Assembly: GCF_035222485.1 (NCBI RefSeq)
Contig: NC_085920.1
Coordinates: 7,178,001 to 7,242,000, forward strand
Reading direction: 5' to 3'
DNA: 64,000 nt
From: Podospora pseudoanserina
Taxonomy: Eukaryota; Ascomycota; Sordariomycetes; Sordariales; Podosporaceae
The position numbers and the translations under genes were made by a program. Of the stretch, positions 11,153-22,211 are shown piece after piece. The notes below the pieces were generated by a model. The model was not told the DNA's origin. It did no database searches and was given only the letters and a program-made list of their open reading frames with translations. Positions within the stretch are counted from its first letter, which is position 1; every line of letters starts with the position of its first letter.

Positions 11153-11648
11153 TTGATTTGGTGTTTTCCTTTTTCCTTGAACTTCAAACCCAATGAGAGA
11201 AATATCACCGCCAAGAGCCCGTTTCTTTTGCCGTATGTCGAAAAAATTAAGATGTCGCTCTCACCATACCCAGTCGCAACTTCTGCGACAACGAGCACCT
11301 TGCAGATTGAATATTTTAGGTGGGTCCTTCACAACGTCCCCAACCCACTTTCCAACTTCCCGGCAGGCAAAAAACCATAAAAAAAAACCAATAAAAAAAA
11401 GAAAACAAAGGCACATGGGGTCACGTAAAGTAACAGCTGGCGTTTGACGCGCCAAGAATCAATTAAACTATGTTGGACGCGTTTTCCTTTTCCCCCCACC
11501 ATTTTCATTTCATCAACCCCAGAGTCACTGTCTGACATCATCGCCGATACGAACACCCTCTTTGTTAGCCGCCATCAAACCAACCGACAGTCTCATGTAT
11601 GCCAGTTCCACCGCCCTTCGATGCAGGGATGAGTATATGCTTGAGACA
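11153..11648. promoter_or_regulatory. Shared divergent promoter region of SLS1 and NSE3
   Basis: About 0.5 kb between two divergently transcribed genes. It contains A-rich runs near 11378-11405 and no coding signal of its own. It probably carries both promoters; no specific factor site was identified. Confidence 0.5.
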
Positions 11649-12618
11649 ATGCCCAGACTCCAGCAGAGCCGCCGCCAACGGCCGGTCGATGAGGATGAAG
11701 ATGTCGACATGCATGAGCCACAAGATGATCAATACGCCTCAGATGGTGCTGCCGATGAAATGATGAATGGCCCTCCAAACGAGGAGCTCAGCCAGTTGAT
11801 AAAAGGATTGGTCCGGTATGCCATCGCATGTGATTTCTCACGGACCCCCATTCGGAGAGACGCCATTAGGGAGAAAGGTTTGTGTCCTTTTTTTTTTCTT
11901 TCTTTTCTTCCTGCCCCTCCCATGATACCATATATACTAACCCCCTCCCTCCTTAGTTCTCGGTACAAATGGCCGGCAGTTCAAAACAGCATTTGCCGGA
12001 GCTCAGAAACAGCTCCGAGCAGTTTTTGGCATGGAAATGGTGGAACTTCCAGCTAGGGATAAGAATCTCATGACCACCGAGCAGAAGCGGAAAGCCGCCA
12101 AAAGCCAGTCCCAAAAGGAAGCCACATCGAATGCCTACATTCTTACCAACATCCTGCCAGAGGAGCTTCGAACCCCCGCTCTCACCCGGCCCTCAAAGGT
12201 CGTGTCCGCCGAAGGTGAAGCAGCGTACACGGCCCTGTACACCACGATCATCTCGCTCATCACCATCTCGGGAGGCGAGCTCAGTGATACCCGCCTCAGG
12301 AGGCATCTGGCCCGGCTCAACGCCGCCGAATATATGCCCAGCATGAACCCAAACGATCCTGCTAACCCCACGGAGAAGACCGACGTTGTGCTACAGAGGA
12401 TGATCAAACATGGGTATCTGGTCAGGATGGTGGATAACAGGGGCAACGGCGACGACGACTCTACTACGTGGCATGTTGGACCAAGAGGGAAGGCAGAGGT
12501 GCCCAAGGAGTCAATTGCGGGCTTTGTCAGGACCATCTACGGTGGCTCGGACCCAGAGTTGGAGTCAAAGATTCAGATTAGCTTAAAGGGCGTCAAGGAG
12601 AGGAAACCGGAGATACGT

Positions 12619-12649
<31 letters not shown>

Positions 12650-12735
12650 GATTGAGTGATGAAGATGAGGTCCAGGAGGACGAGGAGATGCAAGAGGCCG
12701 GACCGAGTAATGGGCAGAGAAGGAGGCATGCGTAA
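11649..12735 (+). CDS. NSE3: MAGE-domain protein NSE3 of the SMC5/6 complex
   Basis: Exons 11649-11877 and 11957-12735 give 335 residues. The 79-nt intron has a GTTTGT donor and a pyrimidine-rich acceptor ending CCTTAG; splicing joins AIREK to VLGTNGRQF. The first exon holds an acidic N-terminus (DEDEDVDMHEP) and the start of the MAGE homology domain (LSQLIKGLVRYAIACDFSRTPIRRDAI). The domain continues with FKTAFAGAQKQLRAVFGMEMVELP and later winged-helix segments such as LVRMVDN. Fungi usually carry a single MAGE gene, the Nse3 subunit that binds DNA and Nse1/Nse4 in SMC5/6 (family knowledge). The C-terminus is a Gln-Glu repeat followed by an acidic tail. Two in-frame ATGs lie upstream (11562, 11595); MPRLQQSRRQRP was chosen as the most compact start. 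Confidence 0.85.
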
Positions 12736-13071
12736 AAAGGAAGGGACACGCATACCATGGAATCAAGGTGTTTTGGCGTCTAAAGGGGTATCATTGTAGA
12801 ATTCGTCCTATGGGTATTTGCGATCGTCTGGGATTGGCCAGGAGGCCGTACTGTTATCACCTGCAGCGATGATACTGGGAACTGCCAGGGGCGAGCATCC
12901 TCCCAGGTGTTGCATCAGCCACCATGAGCGTGTTGGAAAAGAGATGGGCTACTTTGGCTGGCCTGATTGATCACCCCCAACTTGCCCGTTCCTGTGGTGT
13001 TTACTCCGTCGTCATGTCGTGCAAATGTGCAAATGTGCAAATGCGATATGAGAGATGCTGCCATCCCTCAT
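12736..13071. other. Convergent spacer between NSE3 and SF3B5
   Basis: About 340 bp holding the 3' ends of two convergent genes. A short direct repeat, three copies of a GTGCAAAT-like unit, lies near 13017-13042. No gene seen. Confidence 0.6.
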
Positions 13072-13479
13072 TCAGCTTTGGTGTCCACCCATGATCGTAT
13101 CCTCTTCTCTCGCTGGTGGTGGTCCGGCGGGCTGTATCATTTTCTGTTGTTAGACACGTCAGCACATGCTCTGCTTTTTCAGTGCAACGGGCTCCTGACT
13201 CTGATCATCTCGGCGCGCACTTTGGTAACAGGCTCATTCGATGCCAGCGCAATATACGAGAGGAGGGGTGGGTGGCCGACGATGCTGGAGTAGGTGTCGC
13301 GGTTGATGTTTGTCTTCCACTCCCAACTCGTCGTGTCTGGGTGCCCGGTGCCGATGTACTTGGCCTGCAGCCGCTCGAGCTCTTGTTGGGTACGAAGTTT
13401 GTCGGCCTAGCGTGAAGCAATGTTTCGTTAGCGGCTGCATCTTGAGGGACTTGATATTTTGAGGGTTAAGACTTGCCAT
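13072..13479 (-). CDS. YSF3: Splicing factor SF3B5 (SF3b10/Ysf3)
   Basis: Three small exons on the minus strand (13479-13477, 13406-13200, 13143-13072) encode 93 residues. Exon 2 gives KLRTQQELERLQAKYIGTGH and continues with DTTSWEWKTNINRD and GHPPLLSYIALA, all close to the conserved SF3B5 pattern (human protein 86 residues). Exon 3 restores the expected C-terminus EMIRKMIQPAGPPPAREE. SF3B5 is a core part of the SF3b complex in U2 snRNP, which recognises the branch site (family knowledge). Exon 1 appears to be the ATG alone, followed by a GC-AG intron with a perfect GCAAGT donor, a GCTAACG branch site and a CGCTAG acceptor. Intron 2 (56 nt) has a weak GTCAGG donor. The gene is divergent from the zinc-finger gene. 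Confidence 0.85.
13144..13199 (-). other. Second intron of SF3B5, weak donor
   Basis: 56 nt, donor GTCAGG, acceptor ACAACAG, with GCTGAC and TCTAAC upstream of the acceptor. Splicing joins EMIR to KMIQPAGPPP. If retained, the protein would end 5 codons later (VRSPLH), losing the conserved Pro-rich tail. Confidence 0.75.
13407..13476 (-). other. GC-AG intron directly after the start codon of SF3B5
   Basis: 70 nt, donor GCAAGT, branch-like GCTAACG, acceptor CTAG. Joining ATG to GCCGAC gives MADKLRTQQ. Retention would shift the frame relative to exon 2. No GT donor nearby keeps an ATG in frame with exon 2. Confidence 0.75.
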
Positions 13480-13896
13480 ATTTGCGCACTTGTTGTGGTG
13501 TTGCTGCTTTGCTGGAGGACTTCGAGTTATGAATATTGCACACAAGAAAGAAACGGAATGCGCTGCGCTTGAGCCGTTGTGACCTTTGCACAACGCGCCT
13601 GCCAAGACGAGCCAAGTTCTGGAATGCGCAGGGGCAGGTCCCACGGCAGGCTTGGCATTTCAAGCTCGGTGTGGAGCATGTTCTCTGCAGGACCCATCTC
13701 ACCTCAAGGTCACTTTGAGGAAGCACTCTCACTTTCAACACACCCATACCAAGCGCATCATTCTGTCTCAGTCAATCAATTACACCATCAGTGGTTACAC
13801 GTACACATCCCATCGAGAGGGATCATCCGAACTATCGGATCATTACCACGTCTCGTCGGGATTGGGGTTCCCAAACCCCCCCTTCTTTACTGCACC

Positions 13897-15412
13897 ATGA
13901 CCGCCATCCTTCTCCAATGTGCCCTCGCCGCTGCACAAGACGCTCGTTTCGACTCGGAGGCTTCTGCAATACAACAAAATCATGCGGCGACTCACGGCGA
14001 CAACCCTTTAATAGCCTGTTCGTCCTGCTACGGTAGCCTCTTGGACCTCTACCGGGCCAGATATTTCAACTGTCCTCCGGCAGACTTGCTGAAAGACCCG
14101 TCACTCTCATCCCAAGGCGAATGGTTCACATCCGCCCCCCCATCTTTTCTTGAAAAGCTGGCAGATCTTATCGAAAAGGCAAAGCAGTATCAGATCCATC
14201 CAGGCCTTCTTGACGAACATGTAAAGAAACAAAAAGAGCGATGGTATGCTGACAGCCTGACAACGCTGAGATTGAGATCCATGGTGCAAGACGAGGACAA
14301 GGCAGCCATCGCCGAACAACTAGAAAGGTTCACCGCAGGATCGGCACCAATCGAGGAGCTCATGACTGCTGTATCGACATCGTTGAAGAAGTTGTCAGGC
14401 AGCAAAAGTCTGCCAATAGATGATTTGTCCAGAGGACTTCTTGCAGCCACAAATCACACTGAGAGGATAGAGGTGCTCAAGGAAGCCCTCTTTGCGACAC
14501 CATCACAACCGACTGACGGTAGCCCGAGTGGCGAGGTGCCCGAGGTCCACGCAAAATACTACAACATGCTCGCACAGGACAATGCCAGCATGGAACAAGT
14601 CAAGGACGCAATCTTGAGTGACCATCAAAGATTGTCTAGCGCCCAGGACGAGATCAAAAAGGTCGAGGCAAGGCTGGCGGAGCTGAGGAGAGGGCAGGCT
14701 GCCTACGAGCTGGAGAAGGCCAAAAAGGCAGAAAACAAGAGACGGCTTGCCGAGCAGCAGAGGAGCGTGATACCTGACGGGCTGACGAACTTGCCACCAT
14801 GCTCGGTGTGCCGGAATCCCGTCAACCCTTCGAGCTTCAGACTTTGCACCGTCTGCGCGCTCCTTTCTGGGTACGAGCTCGATGGCGCAGAGATGACTGT
14901 CTATTGTGGCTTTGAGTGCGAACACGAAGGATATGTAAGTCTGCCTTTTCCCCCTGGCTGTCTGCTCTCGTCTTGGAAGATGCTGATGCTGTTTTCCCCA
15001 TCAGAGAAATCATCTCAAGGCTCACAGTTGTTCCGCCGGTCCTACATGTGTTCACGCTCGTGTGGACTCATCCGGGGGGCGGCAGATTCCAAACAACAAC
15101 CATGCGGCACATGACGAAGACACTAAGATGTCGGACGTTCTTGCCACTCCGGCAGACGTCCGATTCTGCAAGGAATGTGTTGTCAATCTGAAGAAGCCCA
15201 CAGCGTGGTGTTCTCCGGCCTGCGTTCGTGCTCACTATGCGCAACATCATGAGAAAGTCCACGTCGGAGGAGCCGCTGACGGCGATGATCGGATGGATAC
15301 CAATGGGGGGCTGGAAGGCGTTGATTTCGACAGCCAGCATTACATCATTTCTCTGGCGGACGCGGTTAAGGAATGGGAAGCCAGGAATGGGGGGGTGCGG
15401 TTGGAAGAGTAA
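13897..15412 (+). CDS. Cys-rich protein with MYND-like and second treble zinc-binding cluster, unknown role
   Basis: Exons 13897-14934 and 15005-15412 give 481 residues. The 70-nt intron has GTAAGT and CCCATCAG borders. The N-terminal part has a CSSCYGSLLDLYRARYFNC segment (about residue 46) and then a long helical, charged region with a likely coiled coil near residues 225-300. Residues about 302-365, spanning the splice junction, read CSVC-x11-CTVC, YCGFEC and HLKAHSC, the ligand order of a MYND finger with a stretched middle. A second cluster follows near residues 400-430: FCKEC, WCSPAC and two His pairs (HYAQHHEKVH). The protein ends with an acidic region. I cannot name a characterised homologue. 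A role in protein-protein contact is inference from MYND-type fingers. Confidence 0.75.
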
Positions 15413-16918
15413 GGCTCTCCCGAAAGATGAGAAGCAGACGGTTTGCTTGTGAAAAGATTTGCGTGGTGGGCATGGCCCTTGGGGGAAATGGGGCAGAGAA
15501 TAAAAATCACGTTTATGATTACTTGTATGGATGGATTCGAATTTTTATTCTTGTTGATTTTTTGGAGAATTTTTTTATTTTTTTATTTTATATTATTTTT
15601 TATTTTTTTAGAAAGGGAAGATCAGGAAGGAAATAGGGAATTGGTCGAGCTGTGGGGGAAGACCAGCAGGGTGACAAACATGCAGATCAAGAGACGGCGA
15701 AGGATGCTCAAGCCGTCACGGAGATAAGGCTGGTCAAGACACTGTGAAGCGGATAGAGAAAATAAATAGTACACACTGGAAATCGATGGGGTATGTGCTT
15801 GGCGAGAGGTTGAAGAGACGCGGGTGTTGTTGATGCGGCACACTGTTGGATGAAAATAATGGCAGTGTAAAACAAGTTAATATAGGATGGCCTCCCCAAG
15901 CAACGTCTTCAACAAGCTTCGAAAGATAGTTTGGTGTTTTTTTTTAAAAAAAAAAAAAAAAAAAAAGATAAAAGTAAAAAAAATCAAGTACAAAAACAAA
16001 TATAAAAAAAACATGAAAAAAATAATAATAATAATAAATGATCAAGAAGCCTATCCCTGGTTTAAAAAAGGTGTGAGTTGATAGTTGGTAACACATGTTT
16101 TGATTGAAACCAGGACACCGGTACAAGATGAACCTCTCGGGACATACGAGGGGTTGCAGTGAAAGGCGATGGACACATCAAGAATGGCGATCAGTGTTGG
16201 ACTGGTGTGTTGGTGGTTCTCAGGCTCGCAAGACATGAAATTGTCCAAGGTTGCAAGCAAAGAGTTTTTCCACGCAAATGCGTCTTTCAGTTTCCATCCC
16301 TCGCTATGACTATGAAGTATGCTCGCTGCTGCTGTCGCCCGCCCCTTTCTCCGACCATCTCACCGCACTCATGCCCTCCCATTCACCCGTCCATCCTCCC
16401 CTTTTCTGCTGACTTCTTGATTACCTAACCTACAACAAATAGTACCCAAACAACCCTCTTGACAAAACACCGAGAGTGACAACAGAAAGAAAGCGATGCT
16501 AAGCTCTCTGTCCCCGTCATGAAACAATACTATACCAAGAAAAAATGTCTGGCGAAACTTGCCACCGAACAATCCATAGCACCCGAGGATGGGCGTAGAA
16601 ATATAAAATAAAAAAACAACCGAGAACCGACAGGAAAAATGATCCTATATACTGGGTTTGTTCACCACCGAAGTTTGAGGGTAGTACTGTACTTTTTCGT
16701 CGTCCAATAAAAGACGAATCCCCTTTTTTTTTTTTTGCCCCTTTGTTGACAGAAACTCGAAAGAAAAGCGCAAGAAATTTGCTCTGGTTGATGGTTTGTT
16801 GTGTTGTATAAAAGTTCACACTCATTGTTGTGAAACTTCTGGGTATCATAAACACCTCCACTTCCCCTTCCCCCCCCAACTCTTCCTTTCTTCCTTTTTG
16901 GATTGGTTACCGCCCTGC
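15413..16918. other. AT-rich convergent spacer downstream of the zinc-finger gene and PalI
   Basis: About 1.5 kb between convergent gene ends. It includes a T-rich stretch (15540-15620), a T9/A21 palindromic run near 15937-15966 and an A-rich stretch to about 16040. The composition is sharply different from the flanking exons. No coding signal beyond short poly-Lys or poly-Phe frames. Confidence 0.6.
15930..16040. repeat. Poly-T/poly-A low-complexity tract
   Basis: Nine T followed by about 21 A and then interrupted A-rich sequence including (AAT)n. It could fold as an A/T hairpin. Likely slippage-derived. Confidence 0.85.
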
Positions 16919-19150
16919 TCATCTCGGATTACCCCCTCCTCGTGTGGGTAGTTCAAAGTCTGGATTGGAATTAAGAAGTAGATCGGCAGGGCGGGGACCG
17001 TTATTCCCAACTGGTCGCCGGGGTATCATTTGCGGCATCTCTGGTGGTGGCTGCCACCGAGGGTTGATCCCGCGCTGCGAAATAGACGTGAAATTAGACC
17101 GCTCAGATTCGGCCGGGCTGCGGGCGCCCTGGGGAATGTCCTCGTATGAGTTAGCCAACTGTAGGGGCTGCAGAGGAGGTGTTCTTGGCCGGGGTGAATT
17201 ACTAGCTGCGGGAGGCGCAGGCTCGGCGAAGCGAGGGTCCACATCCTCGTAGTACTCACTAGGGGCCGGTCTTAGCCCTGGGTTTGTTTGCTGCTGTTGT
17301 GGAGGTTGGAGGTTAGGGCCAGGACCGCCCCTGAGATCAAAAGGTGGCCGAGTGGAAACAGCTGTAAGTGGTGAAGGGGTCCTGACCGGATTCTGATTCC
17401 AGGCTTGCCTAGGGGGGACATATGCGGTGCTGGACAAAGAAGTTACTATGGCAAGGCCGTGGTAAGGGGTGGTGCATCGAGGAAGCAACTTACTCATCCT
17501 GGCTATATCTGCTGGCGTCACTGACATACGTGTCATGTCTCGCCCCTGGTGATAACCTCGCCTGCTGCATGGCTAGCATACCCGCAACATCGGAATCGCT
17601 ATCCCGGATTCCATATTGTCCCACGCCACGGTTGCTACCCGTCGCATCCATCTCCACGGCCCGGGTGGGAATGCCATCGTCGATTCCTGGGAGCGGTGGT
17701 GGCGACTCTGCCCTGGGAAGGCTGTCGCGGTTGTTGGGGTTGTAAGCATTGTATCCTCCAGCCGACACATTCGAGGCCGATCTGCTGACATATCCAGGCG
17801 CGGACGGCGGGCCTGGTGATGGCTGCCGGGCATCATATGGGACTGGCCCGGGCCCGTATGGACCTGCTGGTGATGGTCTTCTGTCGTAAGGCCCGGGAGT
17901 TCCCCGATAGCTTGGCGGAAGAGGCCGTCCACCGCCACCCCGTGGTGGCGGTGAACCATACCCACCCCTGACACTCGGCGGAGTGCCGTGACCACCACGG
18001 CCCTGCGGACCGCCATACCCCCCGCGCCCTCCTCCTGGTGATGGCCCATATCCATTGTAACCACCCCTGCCGGGCCCCGGGTATCCTCCGCGACCTCTGT
18101 AGCCTCCTGGAGGACCTCCGCCTCTCCCTCTCGAATTCATCCGTTCGTAAGAGGGTGCCCTCATAGGATACCCGTCAGGACCAGGCGAGGGATCAGCATA
18201 ACCTCGCGAACCCGGAGTGTTGGTCATGGACCTTTGTGCCGTGATGTCCGACGGATTAGGACCTGTATCGTTGACATAAGTGGTCGAGCCATCTGTCGCG
18301 TAGTTGTTGTTTGGGGATCGGTCAGTCGGGCTCATCGAGGTGAGCGGCACCCTCTCATCACTGCTTCGATCATCCTTCTTCTCGAATGCAGCAAATTCGG
18401 GGAGGGCGTCTGGTCTTCCGTTGGCACCGCTGAGCATCGGGACAGTAGGCTGCTGGGGTGCAGGGCTAGTGGACACAGGAGGAGCCTGTTGCAACTGCCG
18501 ATTATAGTAGTTCTCTCCACTCATCTCTGCATTTTCAGCGATGCGCTGCTTCCTGGCCTTTCTGCTAACGATCGTCCTACGCATAGCACACGAAACCAGC
18601 CCGCTGATGGCAACCAAAACCGTAGCAGCCAGAACGATGTAGGACCCCCACGCCATGTGCGGCACGAAGAGGAGCACATCGACCAGGAAGCTCAAGAGGC
18701 AAACCAGGAAGGTGAAGATGCCAAAGATGAACAAGGCTAACAAGTATCGACCCGAGTGAGCCGGGCTATGCAAGTGGGCAACAACAGCCAAGACGAACAT
18801 GATCAGCGTCAGAAGCGCGGCGACCGGGTGGATGACGAGAAGAGTGGTCAGGGTAGTTCGCGTCCCCGCGGGGATGTCAAAGCCATCGGCGCTGAGTTGT
18901 TCTGAGTCGAGATGGTTAGCAACCGCAGTATTGCCAACAACCGTACGACATGATAACACTTACGAACATCGTAGCCGATCTCTATAGGGGTGCAGCTCCC
19001 GCCATTGCAGAAACCAAAAACTCCAAAGTCAACGCCCATCCACTGACCCAGCGGAATAGCGCTGATAACCGGAGCCGACAAAGACGAGAGGAGCAGTAGA
19101 CAGAATGCCGCGAAGAGAAGCACCGACAACGGTGTCGCAGGTCGCAGCAT
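16919..19150 (-). CDS. palI: pH-response regulator PalI/Rim9
   Basis: Three exons (19150-18964, 18901-17494, 17429-16919) give 701 residues; introns are 62 and 64 nt with GTAAGT donors. Residues 5-28 form a hydrophobic segment or signal anchor. The extracellular loop GVFGFCNGGSCTPIEIGYDV carries two Cys, as in the PalI/Rim9 and SUR7-like fold. Three further membrane helices follow (TLLVIHPVAALLTLIMFVLA; YLLALFIFGIFTFLVCLL; YIVLAATVLVAISGLV), giving four in total. PalI/Rim9 helps place the PalH/Rim21 sensor at the plasma membrane in ambient alkaline pH signalling (family knowledge). The cytoplasmic tail is very long and disordered: an RGG/GYGG-rich stretch at about residues 316-370, then Pro-rich regions with PPPLPGID and many SP/TP sites. 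Filamentous-fungal PalI proteins typically have such long tails. Confidence 0.85.
17990..18140 (-). other. RGG/GYGG-rich low-complexity tail segment of PalI
   Basis: Encodes closely spaced RGG, RGRGG and GGYGG motifs (for example RGRGGYPGPGRGGYNGYG) in the cytoplasmic tail. RGG boxes are best known in RNA-binding proteins, so their presence in a membrane pH sensor is worth noting. Confidence 0.75.
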
Positions 19151-19184
19151 GTTGACAGAGAGCTCCAGGCGAGAGGACCGTGAA

Positions 19185-19262
19185 AGTGGTGCAAGGTGAG
19201 ATTGCCAGCGTCGTCAAGACGCGGCAGGTCAGAGCGAGGTTCGATTCCTCAGGTGAACCACC
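19185..19262 (+). other. tRNA-like A-box and B-box sequence, probably not a functional tRNA
   Basis: A perfect B-box (GGTTCGATTCC, 19238-19248) lies about 50 nt after an A-box-like TGGTGCAAGGT (19187-19197) and is followed by AGGTGAACCA. A hairpin GCGTC/GACGC occupies the anticodon-arm position. The acceptor stem does not pair, the anticodon loop is too short and lacks the usual U33. It may be a tRNA relic or chance. Confidence 0.2.
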
Positions 19263-19511
19263 GGAGTAGTATGAGCGGCTGAAGGGAGTGTGATGCTCAA
19301 GGATCGTGTGCGCATACGGTCGGTCAGATACATGCGAAGGAATTGATCGAGACTGTAGCGAACGTGGATGTGCTGCGCAGTAGCGGAGTTCGCAGTTCGT
19401 TCATCGGCCGCTCATTGTTGTCGACGATTGATTTCGGCAAAGTCCAGCAAGTAGTCGCGCGCGGCGCTTGGTGTTCCGTCCAGCAGTTTTTTTTCTTCTT
19501 CTTTTGTTGAA

Positions 19512-19563
19512 GAGATAGGATGGGATAGGATGGGATAGGATGGGATGAAATGGGATGGGATGG
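19512..19563. repeat. 10-bp tandem repeat (GATAGGATGG)
   Basis: About four to five copies of a GATAGGATGG-type unit, degrading into GGGAT repeats at the right end. Located about 360 bp upstream of the palI start. Confidence 0.85.
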
Positions 19564-22211
19564 CGGCCGGGTGCTGTCGCTCTTCGATTCTCTCGAGATC
19601 CGGAGTCGAGTTAGTTCGCGATTTCCCAGCAAAGGGAATGCATTGACATTGGCGACGACGAGTTGCACACACAGCGCGATGCGAAGCACTGGTGGTGAGG
19701 TGACGGGGCGAGCGCAATTGGAAGCGGGAAATGGGGGGTGGGAAAATCGTTAGGGGGTCGAGCCTGGGCCACTTGCCCGCTGCAAGCACGTGGGGAACAG
19801 CGAGCACGCACACCTAGCTCTTGGCTGGGATGGCCTGGCCGTACCTCGCTTCGAGGCGCAGCTTCTGCGTAATTACCACTGAAGAATCTTCAACACATCA
19901 CGGGCATTCCACGCTTGATGCGATGCACATGAGATTACGATGTACGCTGAGGTCTTCCGAGCCCTCTGGAAACTTGGAGACACCTGCTCGCCTGCATCTG
20001 ATATCACTTCCCGCTCCGGAGCCCCAAGAAGGAACAACCTGGGGCCCCTCTTCATCAATGTCGTCGTCAGTGCATGGACTGGTCTAATCCGCGCGGTGGT
20101 TGACAAACACTCCACAACGGTGTCTGTGTATCATCTCACAGCCTTCCTTGGGTGACGGGACGTCAAACTCAGCCCGTGGCCTGCGGTATGAGCAGCCTAC
20201 AGCCGCCGGAATCATGATCCGCTCTTCCTCAGGCCCCCCCACCTCGTCCGCCGGGTCTCACTCTGTCGTCCCGAGAAAAGCAGAAGTAGACTCGGAGCAC
20301 TGCTTCCTTGGCCCCTATCTTTCTCCAAGAATCCTCACCCGCAGCGAGCCCGTCAGTCTGGCTCTGGCGAGTGGCTGGTCCATTCCATATTCTCAGGTCT
20401 ACAGGTTCCCGTGGCTTTGGGTTGCGCGAACTGGATCAGGAAGGTCATTCCCGTGAGTTGCTGGATCTGGCTACAGGCACATGGCACGCTTCTGCAGGAC
20501 CGCCGACGCAATAAAAACCTCGCTTTGCATGGTGGGTCGGAGCACACAGTCATGAAATGCAAGAATACCGGGAAACAGCACAAGCCGAGGCGTCCTTGCA
20601 GGATGGCACCATGGCGGGAGCTTTGCGGGACGACGCAATCATTGGACGAGACGCCTCACTAACTGACGCAGCTCGAGTCTCACAACCAGGCTTTTCTGGG
20701 AGCCGAACAAAGCCCGTGATGGCAACAAAAGGCCACTGCCAGCTCAGCAGGAGAGAGCAGGCGAGTCGGGATATGAGCATCGAGTTGACGTTTGGCTCAG
20801 ACGGCGCCAAAATAAAATAAAAAATAAAAAATCAAACATGGGAGTCATGGTCAAGACGAGGCCTCGTCTGTGGCCGTAACCTCACGCAAGAGGAACGTCA
20901 CGGCGACGAGCCTTTATCAGTCGTTGGTGTCGCGGCCAATTTCCGGCATTCTCTCTCCCTCCTCGCTCGCTTCTCCTTGTCTCCCACACTCGTTCGCCAT
21001 TTTTGCAGTCAGGGTTGCAATCCGCTACGGCTGTTGGCCCTGATTTGGCTACACAGTTTTAAAACTGGATGTTACGTCGGGATTCCATGAACAATCCGTG
21101 TATGGCTTCTGGACCCCAAAGGACTGCTGTATCAAGCTTCACCAAGCTTCGTCAGGCAGCTATCACCAACCGCAAACACTGTCGCATTGTTTTCAACCCC
21201 ATGGTCCGCCACCTTGTGAACCCGGTCTGGCACCCAAAGAGGGCAAGGGAGAGGCTGTCGCCAGTTTGTTAGGGGATACCTCCGCCCTCACTAATTCTGG
21301 GCAGCCTTACTGGTACCGCGTTATCTTAGTTTCAGAACAAGCTTCATGGCAGGTCCACACATCCACATCTCAGATGCAGATAGCTCCACATACGGATCCC
21401 TGCTGGTTTGATATCCCCAGATCTTCTCTTTCAACCGGAGGTATCAAGGGGCTGTTGTTTACAGCCGCTCATGTATGTTTAACTACCCCGTTGCAAACTG
21501 GTGGGTGAGGTATCGTCAAGGTCAAACACGGCCGCAGAACCTAGCTAGCTCTGCGACAGGCCCACATAGAATAGAGAAGACTTGCGACTTGGGCCAGTCA
21601 TGATGATCTTTAGTTTTGCAGAGCTATATATACAATGTCAGGAACAAGAGAATTAATACTGCGAGTCAGCAAGACGTATGATGACTATTAATCTAGAACC
21701 CTTTCCAATAAAAATACAGCTTTTTGCCCATGTTTTAAGCCTATGAACTATCTGTTGAAGCTCATCCATTGTTTTTGAGAACATGTTCATTATTTTAAGG
21801 CTTATCATCAAAGTTCGATTATCGTCGACATCAGAAACATCCATCATCATTGAGCAGGTGCCCTAATGCTCTCTCAAGACCAAAGATTGTTCAGAGATAA
21901 TTGTCGGCACCTGCCAGGTAACCCCGATCGGCGTCGGAGACATTACAGATAACACGGGGCAAGTGGTCGGAGGAGGCGGCAAAAAGCGGGCCAAGCTCGA
22001 TCGGCATCGGAGGGACTTGAGAGCTTGGCCTTGCTCACTTGTCAGTCGTCATCGACAAATCTCACGAACAACCTCACCCGTCACGACACCTTCTTTAGCT
22101 CGACAGCTCTATAAACAACCCAATGAATGGCGCAGCTGGTGGCTTCGATGTCTGAGAATTAAGCCACAGAAAAGAAATCATCCTATTTCTCGCCAGCGCG
22201 CCCAGCGCATC

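Larger units (their letters stand above)
19151..22211. other. Gene-poor 3 kb region upstream of PalI and the ABC1-like gene
   Basis: Divergent promoters of palI and the ABC1-like gene lie at the two ends. The interior shows only short unrecognised frames. It holds a tandem repeat at 19512-19563, a Pol III A/B-box-like sequence near 19185-19250 and AT-richer sequence at 21500-21860. No transposase or reverse transcriptase remnant is recognisable, though an old decayed element is possible. Confidence 0.5.

Noticed and set aside
19185-19262. Functional tRNA gene
   Set aside because: B-box is perfect but the acceptor stem does not pair, and the anticodon loop is malformed; kept only as a low-confidence tRNA-like sequence.
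21546-21626. 9-bp inverted repeat TAGCTCTGC/GCAGAGCTA as possible element ends
   Set aside because: Too short, with no target duplication or internal coding sequence; likely chance.
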